Positions 1 through 8,472 of a stretch of DNA of 64,000 nucleotides are shown here, piece by piece; the first letter of the stretch is position 1, and every line of letters begins with the position of its first letter. A program made the position numbers and the translations under genes. The notes under the pieces are model-generated. The model searched no databases, was not told where the DNA came from, and saw nothing but the letters and a program-made list of their open reading frames with translations. The DNA lies in NCBI GenBank assembly GCA_964519665.1, contig CAZFIV010000021.1:18555-82554 (forward strand). The letters run 5' to 3'. This stretch comes from JANQQN01 sp964519665 (GTDB lineage: Bacteria > Myxococcota > Kuafuiibacteriia > Kuafuiibacteriales > Kuafuiibacteriaceae).

Positions 1-749
1 GGCGCCACCAGCCGCCCATATTGGGCCTTCACATCTTCGAGGGTGAGCGCCTGAACGGTCTCCGGAACTCCGGAGATCGGTCGGCCGTACGGATGCTGCG
101 CCCCGTAGATCAGTTTCGGGAAAAACTCGGATGCGAGCCCCCGGGGCGATCCCCGCCGTCGGACCAGGCCGGCGAGGGTCTTGTTCTTGAGGCGGTCAAA
201 ATCGGCCTCGGTCATGCGAGGGCGGAGAACGGCCGATGCCAGAAGGCTCATCATGGTTTCCCTGTGGCGGGCGAGACCTGAAATACCGGCGCTTCCCTCG
301 TCTCGGTCGGCGCCCACTCCGAAGTACGCGCCGAGGTCGGCGATGCGGTCAGAGAAGGCGAGGGCGTCGAGGTCATCTGCGCCTTCCTGCAGCATCGCAA
401 AGGTCAGGTCGGTCAGCCCGGCTTGGCCTTCCGGGTCTTGGGACGACCCGCCCTTGATGACGAGGCGATACGAAACGAGGGGGAGCCCTCGCTGTTCGGC
501 CACCAAGACCGTGAGGCCGTTCGGCAGCACCGCCTTCTCGAAGGACGGAAGGACCGGCGCCCGAGGTTCGCCCGCGACGGGCCGTTCGGCTCTCCAGGCT
601 TCACCGACCGGAACGGGGGGCAGGTCCGGCGCTTCCGGCCCTTTGGTCTGGGCGTCAACGGCGAGCGGATTGCAGATCAACACGAAGGCCACGAAGGCCA
701 CGGCCACGAAGCGGCCAAACGACGATGATGGTGTCACAGACTCGTTCAC
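1..749 (-). CDS. M16 family peptidase-like protein, non-catalytic partner (3' end beyond window)
   Basis: Reading the minus strand from GTG at 749 gives an open frame that runs off the window edge, at least 249 residues. It opens with a signal peptide (hydrophobic run FVAVAFVAFVLI, then Ala-Gln). The M16 core follows: a VLPNGLTVLV strand, then SYRLVIKGGSSQDPEGQAGL. The zinc motif HxxEH of active M16 subunits is absent here: the site reads TDLTFAMLQEGA. It is therefore probably the inactive partner of a heterodimeric periplasmic zinc protease. Its GTG overlaps the TGA of the upstream catalytic subunit (GTGA, 746-749), so the two are translationally coupled. Calling it inactive rests on the missing motif. 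Confidence 0.85.
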   Translation of the reverse strand, partial: MNESVTPSSSFGRFVAVAFVAFVLICNPLAVDAQTKGPEAPDLPPVPVGEAWRAERPVAGEPRAPVLPSFEKAVLPNGLTVLVAEQRGLPLVSYRLVIKGGSSQDPEGQAGLTDLTFAMLQEGADDLDALAFSDRIADLGAYFGVGADRDEGSAGISGLARHRETMMSLLASAVLRPRMTEADFDRLKNKTLAGLVRRRGSPRGLASEFFPKLIYGAQHPYGRPISGVPETVQALTLEDVKAQYGRLVA

Positions 750-2257
750 TTTTGAGCTTCCTCGGGGCGGGCCATCAAAACCAAGCGCGCCTCGCCTAAA
801 TACTTGTCAAGGACTCGAGACACATCGTCCGGCGTGACCCGGCGGTATCGCGCGATGTCCCAGCCGAGTCGGCCGGGGTCGCCGAGATAGTGGTTATAGC
901 GCTGCAGCAGCTCGGCGCGTCCGCCGAAGCCGCCGACCTGCTCGAGACCGCGGATCAGGTTGGTCTCGGTCGTGTTTTGGGCCCGGAACACCTCTTCGGC
1001 TGTGGGCGGGTTCTTGCGCAGGTCATCGAGCACCGCGTTCACCGCGGCCTCGGCCTCTTTGACGTCTCGACCCGGGACCAGCGTGACGTCGATTCGGAAG
1101 AGCCCGCCGGACGTGTACTCGGAGTAATACGCGGTGACGCTCTGGGCGATGCGGTCATCGAAAGTGACCTTGCGGTCGAGCCGCGCGGAGCGCGTTCCCG
1201 AGATGACATGCGCGAGCACGTCGAGCGCCGCCGAGTCGGAATCGTAGACGGACGGCCCCGTCCAGACCATCACCAGCCGGTCGAGCTTGCCGATCGGCTC
1301 GGCGAAGTCGACTCGGACCTCACCCTCCAGAGGCGGCGCGGGAATGGACGGGCGTTCGGGGGCGGGTCGGCCCCTCAGGGTTCCGAAGTATTTCGCGATC
1401 AGCGCCTTGGCGGTGGCGGGGTCGAAGTCGCCGGCGAGCGTCAAGGTCGCGTTGGCCGGCGTGTAGTACGTCCGAAAGAAGTCTTGCACATCGGCGACCG
1501 TGGCGGCGGCGATGTCGTCCATCGACCCGATGACGTCGCCGTAATAAGGGTGGGGCTTCGGATACAGGGTCTGTACGATCCGCTCGTTCATCAGGCCGTA
1601 TGGGCGGTTTTCGACGGACTGACGTCGCTCGCCTTGAACGACGTCGATCTGGTTCTTGAGGCTGGCGACGCTCAAGCTCGATAGAAGAAAACCCATGCGG
1701 TCCGACTCGAGCCACAAGGCGGTCTCCAGCTCGTGGCTGGGCATCGTCTCAAAATAGTTGGTGCGGTCGAAGTCGGTCGTGCCGTTCGCGCCGGTGGCTC
1801 CGACCTGTCGGAGGATCTTGAAGTGTTGGTCTTCCCCGACGTGGGGCGAGCCCTGGAACATCATATGTTCGAACAGGTGAGCGAAGCCGGAGCGGCCTTC
1901 CCGTTCGTTGATCGCGCCGACGTGGTACCAAACACTCACGGCGACCAGGGGGAGCCGCCGGTCTTGGTGCAGAATGACCTCGAGACCATTGTCGAGACGA
2001 TAGCGCTCGAAGTCCAACCGAGGCAGGTTCGGCAGCGCCGCGATGGGATCGGCGTCCGCGACCTGCGAAGCCGGTTGAGAACGGGGCTGCGAACCGGCGA
2101 GGGAGCCAGGGTCTTGAACCGGGCCACCGCCAGCCTGGCAGCCAGCGATGGCGACGACGGCGAGCAGCGCGACGAGTCGGCCGACGGACGCGGTGAGCAA
2201 CGGGGCGACGGGCGGGCGCGACGGGCCGGAACCGGCGGGGAGCTTCTGAAGCCGCAT
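746..2257 (-). CDS. M16 family zinc metallopeptidase, catalytic subunit, probable lipoprotein
   Basis: 503 residues. The N terminus has a hydrophobic segment ending in a lipobox-like VAIAGC near residue 40, suggesting a lipoprotein. The peptidase domain carries the inverted zinc motif HLFEH inside FAHLFEHMMFQGS, with the downstream glutamate in ALWLESDRMG, as in insulinase/PqqL-type enzymes. The second M16 domain (C-terminal half) is present with the usual YYTPANATLTLAGDFD segment. The next gene, coupled by a GTGA overlap, encodes the motif-less partner, the usual arrangement for bacterial two-gene M16 pairs. The substrate is unknown; envelope peptides are an inference. Confidence 0.93.
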   Translation of the reverse strand: MRLQKLPAGSGPSRPPVAPLLTASVGRLVALLAVVAIAGCQAGGGPVQDPGSLAGSQPRSQPASQVADADPIAALPNLPRLDFERYRLDNGLEVILHQDRRLPLVAVSVWYHVGAINEREGRSGFAHLFEHMMFQGSPHVGEDQHFKILRQVGATGANGTTDFDRTNYFETMPSHELETALWLESDRMGFLLSSLSVASLKNQIDVVQGERRQSVENRPYGLMNERIVQTLYPKPHPYYGDVIGSMDDIAAATVADVQDFFRTYYTPANATLTLAGDFDPATAKALIAKYFGTLRGRPAPERPSIPAPPLEGEVRVDFAEPIGKLDRLVMVWTGPSVYDSDSAALDVLAHVISGTRSARLDRKVTFDDRIAQSVTAYYSEYTSGGLFRIDVTLVPGRDVKEAEAAVNAVLDDLRKNPPTAEEVFRAQNTTETNLIRGLEQVGGFGGRAELLQRYNHYLGDPGRLGWDIARYRRVTPDDVSRVLDKYLGEARLVLMARPEEAQK

Positions 2258-2614
2258 GGCCGGGGACGCTAGCCGAATCGTCGGTCATCGACCACCCCGG
2301 AGGTGCCCCGGTTCGGCCCGGGTTTGGCCGTCCCCGCGGTTGCGGGTAATGGGTGGCGACGCGTGCATCCCTTACGCAACCCGCGGGCAATGAGACTTGC
2401 AGTGCTCCCGGTGGCGGCCTCGGCGGCATCGACTCGCCTTCGCCTCGCGCCCACCCCGGACCTTCGGTCGAGTGGGGCACCCCGCCCCCTGCGGAGCGCA
2501 GCGACGACCGGCGAAGATGACTCGACGAATTCCGACCCGTACTTCTCGGGCGGGACACTCGCGGTCATGATAGAGACCTTTGCTAAGTCGGGTCCGAGTG
2601 AGTATCGATGAGCT
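2258..2614. other. Intergenic region between the M16 operon and the EcsC-like gene, no gene seen
   Basis: 357 bases separating divergently transcribed genes. Open frames exist on both strands, but none shows family resemblance or a hydrophobicity pattern, and they look like GC-rich shadows. It should hold the promoters for both flanking genes, though no convincing -35/-10 pair is visible. Confidence 0.5.
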
Positions 2615-3157
2615 GTGGAGGAGGAAGTCCGCCCTACGGGTCAGTCTCGGCTCCGTCAGCTCATCGCTCAGGAGCGTCGGCGTGCTCAATGGCACATCGA
2701 CACGATCAAGCAGTCGGAGCCGTACGCGTCGAAAGACCGGGTGGCTCACCTGATCTTCGACCGGTGGCGTAGCCTGGCCACCGTCGAAGGCGGCGTGACC
2801 GGCGCGTTCGGTCTGATCGGGGTGCCTCTCAATCTTCTTTTGTTCACGTACTGCCAAGTGGCGGTGGTCGTTTCGATCGCGGAAGTCTACGGGGTAGCCC
2901 TCGACGGGGAGGCCGGCGAGACCGCCCTTCTCGACGTGATCGGTCGGGCCCACGGGGTCGAGGACCTGGTGCGGGCCTCGCCTCGGGTTCTCGGGGCCCT
3001 AGCGCGCGCGCTCGCGATCCGCCATGGGCTAGGAACCCTCGGTCGGATGGTCCCCATGCTGTCGATTCCCATTTCGGCCCGGCTCAACCGGCAGGAGCTT
3101 CAGCGGACCGGAGATGAGGCGCTCCGCCGCTTCGGGAACATCGTGATGATCGGGTGA
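2615..3157 (+). CDS. EcsC family protein
   Basis: 180 residues from GTG 2615, the first start after an in-frame stop at 2609-2611. The sequence fits the EcsC family: a basic helical N terminus, then DRVAHLIFDRWRSLATVEGG and a hydrophobic glycine-rich segment GAFGLIGVPLNLLLFTYCQV, then further helices. EcsC proteins have an unclear, possibly membrane-linked role; the name comes from the Bacillus ecs ABC-transporter operon, but no transporter is next to this gene. It ends 6 bases before the convergent regulator gene at 3164. The family call is fairly firm; the function is unknown. Confidence 0.75.
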   Translation: MEEEVRPTGQSRLRQLIAQERRRAQWHIDTIKQSEPYASKDRVAHLIFDRWRSLATVEGGVTGAFGLIGVPLNLLLFTYCQVAVVVSIAEVYGVALDGEAGETALLDVIGRAHGVEDLVRASPRVLGALARALAIRHGLGTLGRMVPMLSIPISARLNRQELQRTGDEALRRFGNIVMIG

Positions 3158-3163
3158 CCGCGG

Positions 3164-3556
3164 TTACGCAGACTCGACGACTTCGACGGGTACGTCGGGC
3201 TTGAGACGATATCCCCCGCGATCCCCCACCAGGGTCGAACCAAAACCCATCTTGCGGAGGGTCGACATCGCCACCTTCAACCGATTTCGTGCCGACCGCT
3301 GTTCGATGCGCTCGCCGGGCCAGCCCACGGCGAACAGATCGTCGGCGGTCATCGGCGCCCCGGGATGCTGAAGCCGGTGATGCGCGAGGGCCTTGAGAAG
3401 CCGCCGAAGATGTGTGCGGTGTCGGCACGATACTCGGGCACCACCCGGCACATCGAACCAGTCGCCCTCGCAATGAACCCGATACGGTTCCGCAGGGGGC
3501 GGCACAACTTCGGCGAGCAGAGTGGGCATGTCCGGAGAGCTGCTCATGGACCGCAT
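3164..3556 (-). CDS. Stand-alone winged-helix (OmpR/SARP-like) DNA-binding protein
   Basis: 130 residues. The C-terminal two thirds look like an OmpR/SARP-type winged helix without a receiver domain: RRLLKALAHHRLQHPGAPMT, then a recognition region ERIEQRSARNRLKVAMSTLR, then a wing GDRGGYRL. The same module occurs at the ends of larger myxobacterial regulators. The start at 3556 has a plausible AGAGG six bases upstream; Met4 (3547) and Met10 (3529) are alternatives. The start lies inside the 5' end of the divergent barrel gene, so the promoters must be embedded in coding sequence. It probably regulates that neighbour (inference). Confidence 0.65.
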   Translation of the reverse strand: MRSMSSSPDMPTLLAEVVPPPAEPYRVHCEGDWFDVPGGARVSCRHRTHLRRLLKALAHHRLQHPGAPMTADDLFAVGWPGERIEQRSARNRLKVAMSTLRKMGFGSTLVGDRGGYRLKPDVPVEVVESA

Positions 3557-6296
3557 ATCTGGCCTCTACCGACCTTGCTGGGGTTTGGGTGAAGAATTGC
3601 GACGCTGTGTGTCGGCGATCGCAGCGACGCTGGTCGTGCTTTTTGCGTCCGCCGCCCGAGGCGCACCCGAAGCGAAGGCCGACAACCGGGTGGACGTTCG
3701 CGTAGAGGCGGTGGTCGCGCCTTCTCTTGAATCCCTGACGTTCGGCGCGGACTATACGGTGACCCTAGCCGAAGACCAGTCGGAGCTCGTGTTTGCGCGG
3801 GTTGCGGACCAGGCGGCGGGTGTCGATCCATCGATCATTCCGCCGTCGGCCGAGCCCCAGCTGTTCGCGGCAGGCTTCGAGGAAGGTGGCTTTCGTCGCC
3901 TTCGCATTGTGGTGGACGGGCAACCATGTCGGCCTCGTCCGGTGGCGGGAGCCTGGCCGGTACCGCTCGTGGCGTGCCGAGGCACATTCAGGGCCGGGCA
4001 GCCGATCAAGGCTCGGATCGAGGGCGTCGTCGATATTCCCGATCGGTTCGGCCCCTTCGGTCGTCGCAAGCAGCAGGTGACGTTGCTCGGCGGCTGGTTC
4101 CCTACGGTCGGCCTCCCGGGCCAACCCGCGTTCTCGGGCACGGTCAGGGCTCGGGTCAGCGTTCCCCCAGAGCACGCGGCGGTCGTCGGTCGGACCTACT
4201 CCGCCTATCCTCCGGCCCCCGCCCCCGAGCCGCGGTGGGTCGAGGGGACGGTCGAGAATCCGACGATCCCGCTGATCGTGCTGCCCGCTCGAACCGGCAC
4301 CCGGCCGGCCGGAAGAGGCCGCATCCGATGGATTTCGGGCCGTCGGTTCACGGACGACTCGACGGCGCTGCGGCAGGCCGAACTCACGGTGGACACGCTC
4401 GAGGAAGTCCTGGCCACCCTGGCCGACGAGTCCCTACCGCTGCCGAGCGCTGACGAGCCACTGTTGGTCGTGGAGGCGCCCCTGCGCCGCAATTTGGCCC
4501 GGGCCGGACCGGGGGTCGTACTGGTCAGCGACCGGGCGTTTCGATTGCTCCCATTCGAACGGTTCTTTCGCTTTCATCGTTACCCGATCGTGCGAGAGGT
4601 CACGACCGCCTGGGCCCATGGGCAGGTGCGCCGCGACCGATTTCGCCATGTGAGCGCCGACGCGGTGGGGGCCTATCTGCGCGATCGATTCATCGCCCGC
4701 ACCGCCGGCTACGCCGAGGACCTCTTCGACGTGCTCCTGTTCTGGTCGTTCATCCCGGCCGTAGACTCGATCCTGTACGCGCCGCAGACGGCATTCATCG
4801 AGGCTTACTTCCGTGTCGCCGACGAGACCGACCCGCTGCGGGTCAACCTTGTCGACCCGCCTTCGCCGTGGCCGAGGGGGCGGCTCATCTATGAGAAGCT
4901 GCTAGACCGGGCCGGACCACGAGCGACGCCGGCCGCGATGAATCGCCTGGCGCTCGGGGCGTCGCTGGAAGAAACGCTGGATGCGACCCTCGGCAGCGGC
5001 CAGACGGGGCCCTTTCTCGAGACCTGGCTCGGGCCGTATCCCAAGCTTCAGTATCGTCTCGAGACCTGGCGAAGCGAGCCGATCGAGGGGTCTCTCTGCG
5101 CGCCGGCGGCCCAGTGCCACCTGGTCTCGGTCGACGTGAGCCGCAGCGGAGCGGCAGTGGTGGAGCCGGTGCAGCTCAGATTGACCGACGATGACGGCGC
5201 CGAGCGGTTCGTGTGGACGGAAACGAGCTCCCGAGCGGTCCGCACCGTGACCGCGACCCTTGCGGCGTCCCTCGACTTGGTCGAGCTCGATCCTTGGGAC
5301 CGGATCGCGGAGACGCCCACGGTCGACATCCCGTCCCCCAAGTTCGACAACCGGTCTCATCCCCGGTGGCGAGTGTTGGTCAACAGCTTCAACCTGCAGC
5401 TTTCCCCGACCGCCGGCACGCTCGACAGCGATCTGAATCTGGCGGTCTCGAGGGTTCGAGACGTCTACTGGCGATTCGGGATCAGCGCGGGCTTCAGCCC
5501 CCAGGCGTTGTCGCTGTCGGGCCGCGCGATCCGCCGGTTTGGGCATCGCGTGACCCCGGACCGATTGGCCCACTGGGTGGGGGGCTCGGTCGGCGGCCAG
5601 CAGCTGCGGGACGATTTCGCCGACGCCGAGGCGAACTACGCGCTCACCGGCCAGTTGTTCTACGGGTACGACGATCGGCTGACCGCTTGGGCGCCGGAGC
5701 CCGGTCTCGGACTGCGCGCGGCGGTGACCTACAATCACGTGTTCGGGGCGCTGTCGACCGTCGACTCCGATGGAGTGGACGTCACCCGAGATGCGGTCGC
5801 GGTCACCCTCCGCGGTTTGAGGTCTTGGCGCGTCGATGGTCGTCATCAGCTGTCGCTGCGGGGCTCGGTCGGCGCGTATGTCGCGGGGCGGCCGCAACAG
5901 CAGCTGCTCTACTTCCTCGGGGGGCGCGATGCCGTCCGCGGGTACCTGGTCGACGAGGAAGTGGGCCGGTACCGGGCCATCACGAGCGCGGAGTGGGTAC
6001 ATACGCTCCTGACGGACGCGGATGAAAACGTCGTGGAGCTCAGCTGGGCGACGAAGCTCGATGGGGCGCTGTTCGCCGATGTTGCGGCCATCAGTGACGA
6101 GCTCGAGGGCGACTTCCGCCGCAAGCTGCGGGCCGACGTCGGATATGGGCTCCGGATCTACTTGGATTATTTCGGCGTTCGGCCGGGAGTGATGTCCGTT
6201 GACCTCGCATTTCCCCTGCTCGACCAAGAGGGGCGGTTCGAGGTCGGGACTCCGGCCGTGTATATCGATTTCTCGCAGTCGTTCTTCGTCTTCTGA
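3546..6296 (+). CDS. Outer-membrane Omp85-type barrel protein with a degenerate M1-peptidase-like domain
   Basis: 916 residues from ATG 3546 (GGAGAG upstream; an in-frame GTG at 3522 is less likely). A signal peptide ends near ARGAPEA. The middle of the protein resembles the M1 aminopeptidase region, but the zinc motif HExxHxW is replaced by REVTTAW (Arg350, Glu351, Thr354, Trp356), so it should not bind zinc. The last ~300 residues look like an Omp85/D15 beta-barrel: alternating strands, the loop-6 motif VRGY at 797-800, and a C-terminal phenylalanine. It may be an assembly or secretion barrel with a periplasmic binding domain. The barrel call is well supported; the M1 relation rests on a short stretch plus layout. 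Confidence 0.78.
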   Translation: MDRISGLYRPCWGLGEELRRCVSAIAATLVVLFASAARGAPEAKADNRVDVRVEAVVAPSLESLTFGADYTVTLAEDQSELVFARVADQAAGVDPSIIPPSAEPQLFAAGFEEGGFRRLRIVVDGQPCRPRPVAGAWPVPLVACRGTFRAGQPIKARIEGVVDIPDRFGPFGRRKQQVTLLGGWFPTVGLPGQPAFSGTVRARVSVPPEHAAVVGRTYSAYPPAPAPEPRWVEGTVENPTIPLIVLPARTGTRPAGRGRIRWISGRRFTDDSTALRQAELTVDTLEEVLATLADESLPLPSADEPLLVVEAPLRRNLARAGPGVVLVSDRAFRLLPFERFFRFHRYPIVREVTTAWAHGQVRRDRFRHVSADAVGAYLRDRFIARTAGYAEDLFDVLLFWSFIPAVDSILYAPQTAFIEAYFRVADETDPLRVNLVDPPSPWPRGRLIYEKLLDRAGPRATPAAMNRLALGASLEETLDATLGSGQTGPFLETWLGPYPKLQYRLETWRSEPIEGSLCAPAAQCHLVSVDVSRSGAAVVEPVQLRLTDDDGAERFVWTETSSRAVRTVTATLAASLDLVELDPWDRIAETPTVDIPSPKFDNRSHPRWRVLVNSFNLQLSPTAGTLDSDLNLAVSRVRDVYWRFGISAGFSPQALSLSGRAIRRFGHRVTPDRLAHWVGGSVGGQQLRDDFADAEANYALTGQLFYGYDDRLTAWAPEPGLGLRAAVTYNHVFGALSTVDSDGVDVTRDAVAVTLRGLRSWRVDGRHQLSLRGSVGAYVAGRPQQQLLYFLGGRDAVRGYLVDEEVGRYRAITSAEWVHTLLTDADENVVELSWATKLDGALFADVAAISDELEGDFRRKLRADVGYGLRIYLDYFGVRPGVMSVDLAFPLLDQEGRFEVGTPAVYIDFSQSFFVF

Positions 6297-6573
6297 AACC
6301 AGGCGGCGCGGTCCCCGCGAGCCGTGTTCGGATGGTCGTTGGTGGATGGACCATCGCGAGGCAGACATTCGGTCGCCGTACGATCGGAAATTTCGGACCT
6401 ATGCCGAAGGGCCAGTGCACACGGAACCCGTTCGCGTTCACCGCAGGCCAAAAGCCGGTGTCATGGGCGCCCTTTCGCCGCGCCGGCGTCGCCCCAAAAA
6501 GAGGGTGGGGCCAGACCGCGTGGGAGGCGCCTGTAGGGACCGGATCCTGAAATCGTGCTAGTCGAAAGCAACG
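6297..6573 (+). other. Intergenic spacer, no gene seen
   Basis: 277 bases between the barrel gene and the peroxiredoxin fusion. Short overlapping frames exist on both strands, without recognisable content. I see no strong hairpin or promoter box. Confidence 0.4.
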
Positions 6574-7674
6574 ATGGCTCGTACGAGGACTGCGCCGACC
6601 AAGGCGCGCAAGACCAGCTCGAAGAAGATTAGAGGGAAGAAGGCAACGACGAAGAAGGCCGCCGCCGGACGCTCCACGAGTCCGTCGAGCGGCAAGAAGA
6701 CGGCGACCAAGAAGAAGGCCGTCGGCAAGAAGACGGCGACCAAGAAGAAGGCCGTCGGCAAGAAGACGGCAGCGGCCAAAAAGGCGGGCAGCAAGAAGGT
6801 CGCCACCAAGAAGAAGGTCGCCACCAAGAAGAAGGTCGCGGCGAAAAGGACCTCCACCAAGAAGACGACGGGGCCCAGTCAAGGCCTCCGCAAAAAGACC
6901 ATGACCAAGAAGAAAGCCGCCGGCAATAAGAAGGTGGCCGCCAAAAAGACGGCGGTCGGTCAAAAGAAGCCGGCGACGAAGAAGAAGGCGGCTACGCCGA
7001 AGCGGGCGACCAAATCCGTCGGGCGTGGCAAGGCCGCGGCGAAGAAGAAGAAGACGGCCCCCCGCAAGCGGAAGGCGACCGAACCGGCCCAGCTGACGTT
7101 CGACGAGAACACCGGATCCGGCGGGGCCCCAACCGGTGCCCCAACCGGCGCTGAATCGAAGCCGGTGACGACCAGCCCATCGTCCGGGATCTCGGTACCC
7201 GTGCAGCCGATGCCGGAAGTCGGCGACATGGCGCCCGACTTCACCCTGCCCGCGGACGACGGGAACGAGATGACCTTGTCCGAGCACCGGGGCAAAACGG
7301 TCATCTTGTACTTCTATCCGCGCGATGCGACGCCCGGGTGCACGATTGAAGCGGTCAACTTCCGGGATATCCAAGACGAGCTCGATGCGCGGGGCGCGAT
7401 CGTGATCGGCGTCAGCCGGGACTCCGTCGCGAGCCACGCGAAGTTCAAGGAAAAGCAGGAGCTCAACTTCTCGTTGCTGTCGGACGACCAGGGCGAAGTG
7501 ATCGCCGCTTACGGCGCCTGGGGGCCGAAGGTGTACCGAGGCAAGCAGTTCGACGGTATCCTGCGCAGCACGGTGATCATCGACCCCGATGGACGTGTCG
7601 CCAAGGTCTACCCGAAGGTCTCCCCGAAGACCCATGCCGACGAGGTGCTCGCGGATCTGGAAGCCATGGAGTGA
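6574..7674 (+). CDS. Peroxiredoxin (Bcp/PrxQ type) with N-terminal histone H1-like Lys-rich tail
   Basis: 366 residues. Residues 1-172 are a Lys/Ala/Thr/Arg-rich tail with repeats such as GKKTATKKKAV, like the C-terminal tail of histone H1 and bacterial H1-like nucleoid proteins. A Gly/Pro/Thr linker (about 173-212) leads into a complete AhpC/TSA fold of the Bcp class (213-366). It shows PEVGDMAPDFTLP, VILYFYPRDATPGCT with peroxidatic Cys256, and FSLLSDDQGEV. The resolving cysteine of E. coli Bcp (five residues after the first) is Val261, and there is no other cysteine, so a one-Cys mechanism is expected. The tail suggests DNA binding and peroxide removal at the nucleoid (inference). Confidence 0.9.
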   Translation: MARTRTAPTKARKTSSKKIRGKKATTKKAAAGRSTSPSSGKKTATKKKAVGKKTATKKKAVGKKTAAAKKAGSKKVATKKKVATKKKVAAKRTSTKKTTGPSQGLRKKTMTKKKAAGNKKVAAKKTAVGQKKPATKKKAATPKRATKSVGRGKAAAKKKKTAPRKRKATEPAQLTFDENTGSGGAPTGAPTGAESKPVTTSPSSGISVPVQPMPEVGDMAPDFTLPADDGNEMTLSEHRGKTVILYFYPRDATPGCTIEAVNFRDIQDELDARGAIVIGVSRDSVASHAKFKEKQELNFSLLSDDQGEVIAAYGAWGPKVYRGKQFDGILRSTVIIDPDGRVAKVYPKVSPKTHADEVLADLEAME

Positions 7675-7710
7675 ACGCGGTCGGGCGTATCCTCGAGCGG
7701 CCGACCTCGA

Positions 7711-7751
7711 ATGGGGGTTCAACGGTGATAGCGGTCACCGAAAACCCCCAT
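7711..7751 (+). terminator. Compound stem-loop downstream of the peroxiredoxin gene
   Basis: An outer stem ATGGGGGTT (7711-7719) pairs with AACCCCCAT (7743-7751). It encloses a second perfect stem CGGTGA (7723-7728) with TCACCG (7735-7740). It starts 36 bases after the stop codon. There is no T-run, so it may be a transcript-end or mRNA-stability structure rather than a classical intrinsic terminator. Confidence 0.5.
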
Positions 7752-7836
7752 CCGAATCCCGGCCACGATGGCTCGTTTGTCACTTCGAATGGGCGCCGTG
7801 CTGGGCCGACAGCTCCGTGTCTGACACAAGTGGCGC

Positions 7837-8382
7837 ATGGAGATCAGGTTTACGCACACCCAGCGGATCCACGAACTTGCGACCGACGCGTTCTTGCGGA
7901 TGCACCGTCGGGGTCGTCTGTATCTCGATGCTCGGCGCAACCAGGCGTGGTGGGCGTTCTCTTCGGCCGCGGTGGTCGGCGTGACCCTCTTGCTGATCGA
8001 GCCGATCCTCGGCCTGCTGGCGATCGGTAGCGGCGTCGTGTCGGCGGCCGGCCTTCTATGGTCCACCCGTCGGAGCCGGATTGTGGAAGAGCTCGTTGAA
8101 GGCGCGGAGGAAGTGCCGGACCGCCTTCGCTGGTTTCGCGCCACGATCGAGCTGCGGGTCGAGGATGCTGGCCTACACCTACAGACGGATCAGGTGCAAG
8201 TCGCGCTTCCGTGGGCTGACGTCGAACAGGTGGTGGCCACGGACAAGGTCTTGGTGATCTACGGGGCGCCGGTAGGACCGGTGTGCGTAGATGCGGACCA
8301 GATGCCTGGGCATACGGGAATCGGGCCGCTTTGGCGAGCGGTCGAGCCGTATCTCGAGCCTCGACAAATGGAGCGCGGCTAA
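7837..8382 (+). CDS. YcxB-like membrane protein
   Basis: 181 residues. Two adjacent membrane segments (about residues 39-70, AWWAFSSAAVVGVTLLLI and LLAIGSGVVSAAGLLW) are followed by a soluble C-terminal domain. That domain has IELRVEDAGLHLQTDQVQV, the tryptophan-containing turn LPWADVEQVV, and LVIYGAPVGPVCVDADQM. This order matches the YcxB-like family (two helices, then a PH-like domain). The function is unknown. It precedes the DUF3060 gene on the same strand by about 90 bases. Confidence 0.7.
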   Translation: MEIRFTHTQRIHELATDAFLRMHRRGRLYLDARRNQAWWAFSSAAVVGVTLLLIEPILGLLAIGSGVVSAAGLLWSTRRSRIVEELVEGAEEVPDRLRWFRATIELRVEDAGLHLQTDQVQVALPWADVEQVVATDKVLVIYGAPVGPVCVDADQMPGHTGIGPLWRAVEPYLEPRQMERG

Positions 8383-8472
8383 GCCAAACGGGCTGCATGC
8401 AGCGCTCCGGCTGCACCCGTCATATGCCAGCTGCGTTGTCGAAGCGTCCGAGCTCGCGCTACACCGCGAGTG

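Noticed and set aside
4902..6368. 488-residue open frame antisense to the barrel gene
   Set aside because: Shadow of the Omp85-type coding sequence; no recognisable content.
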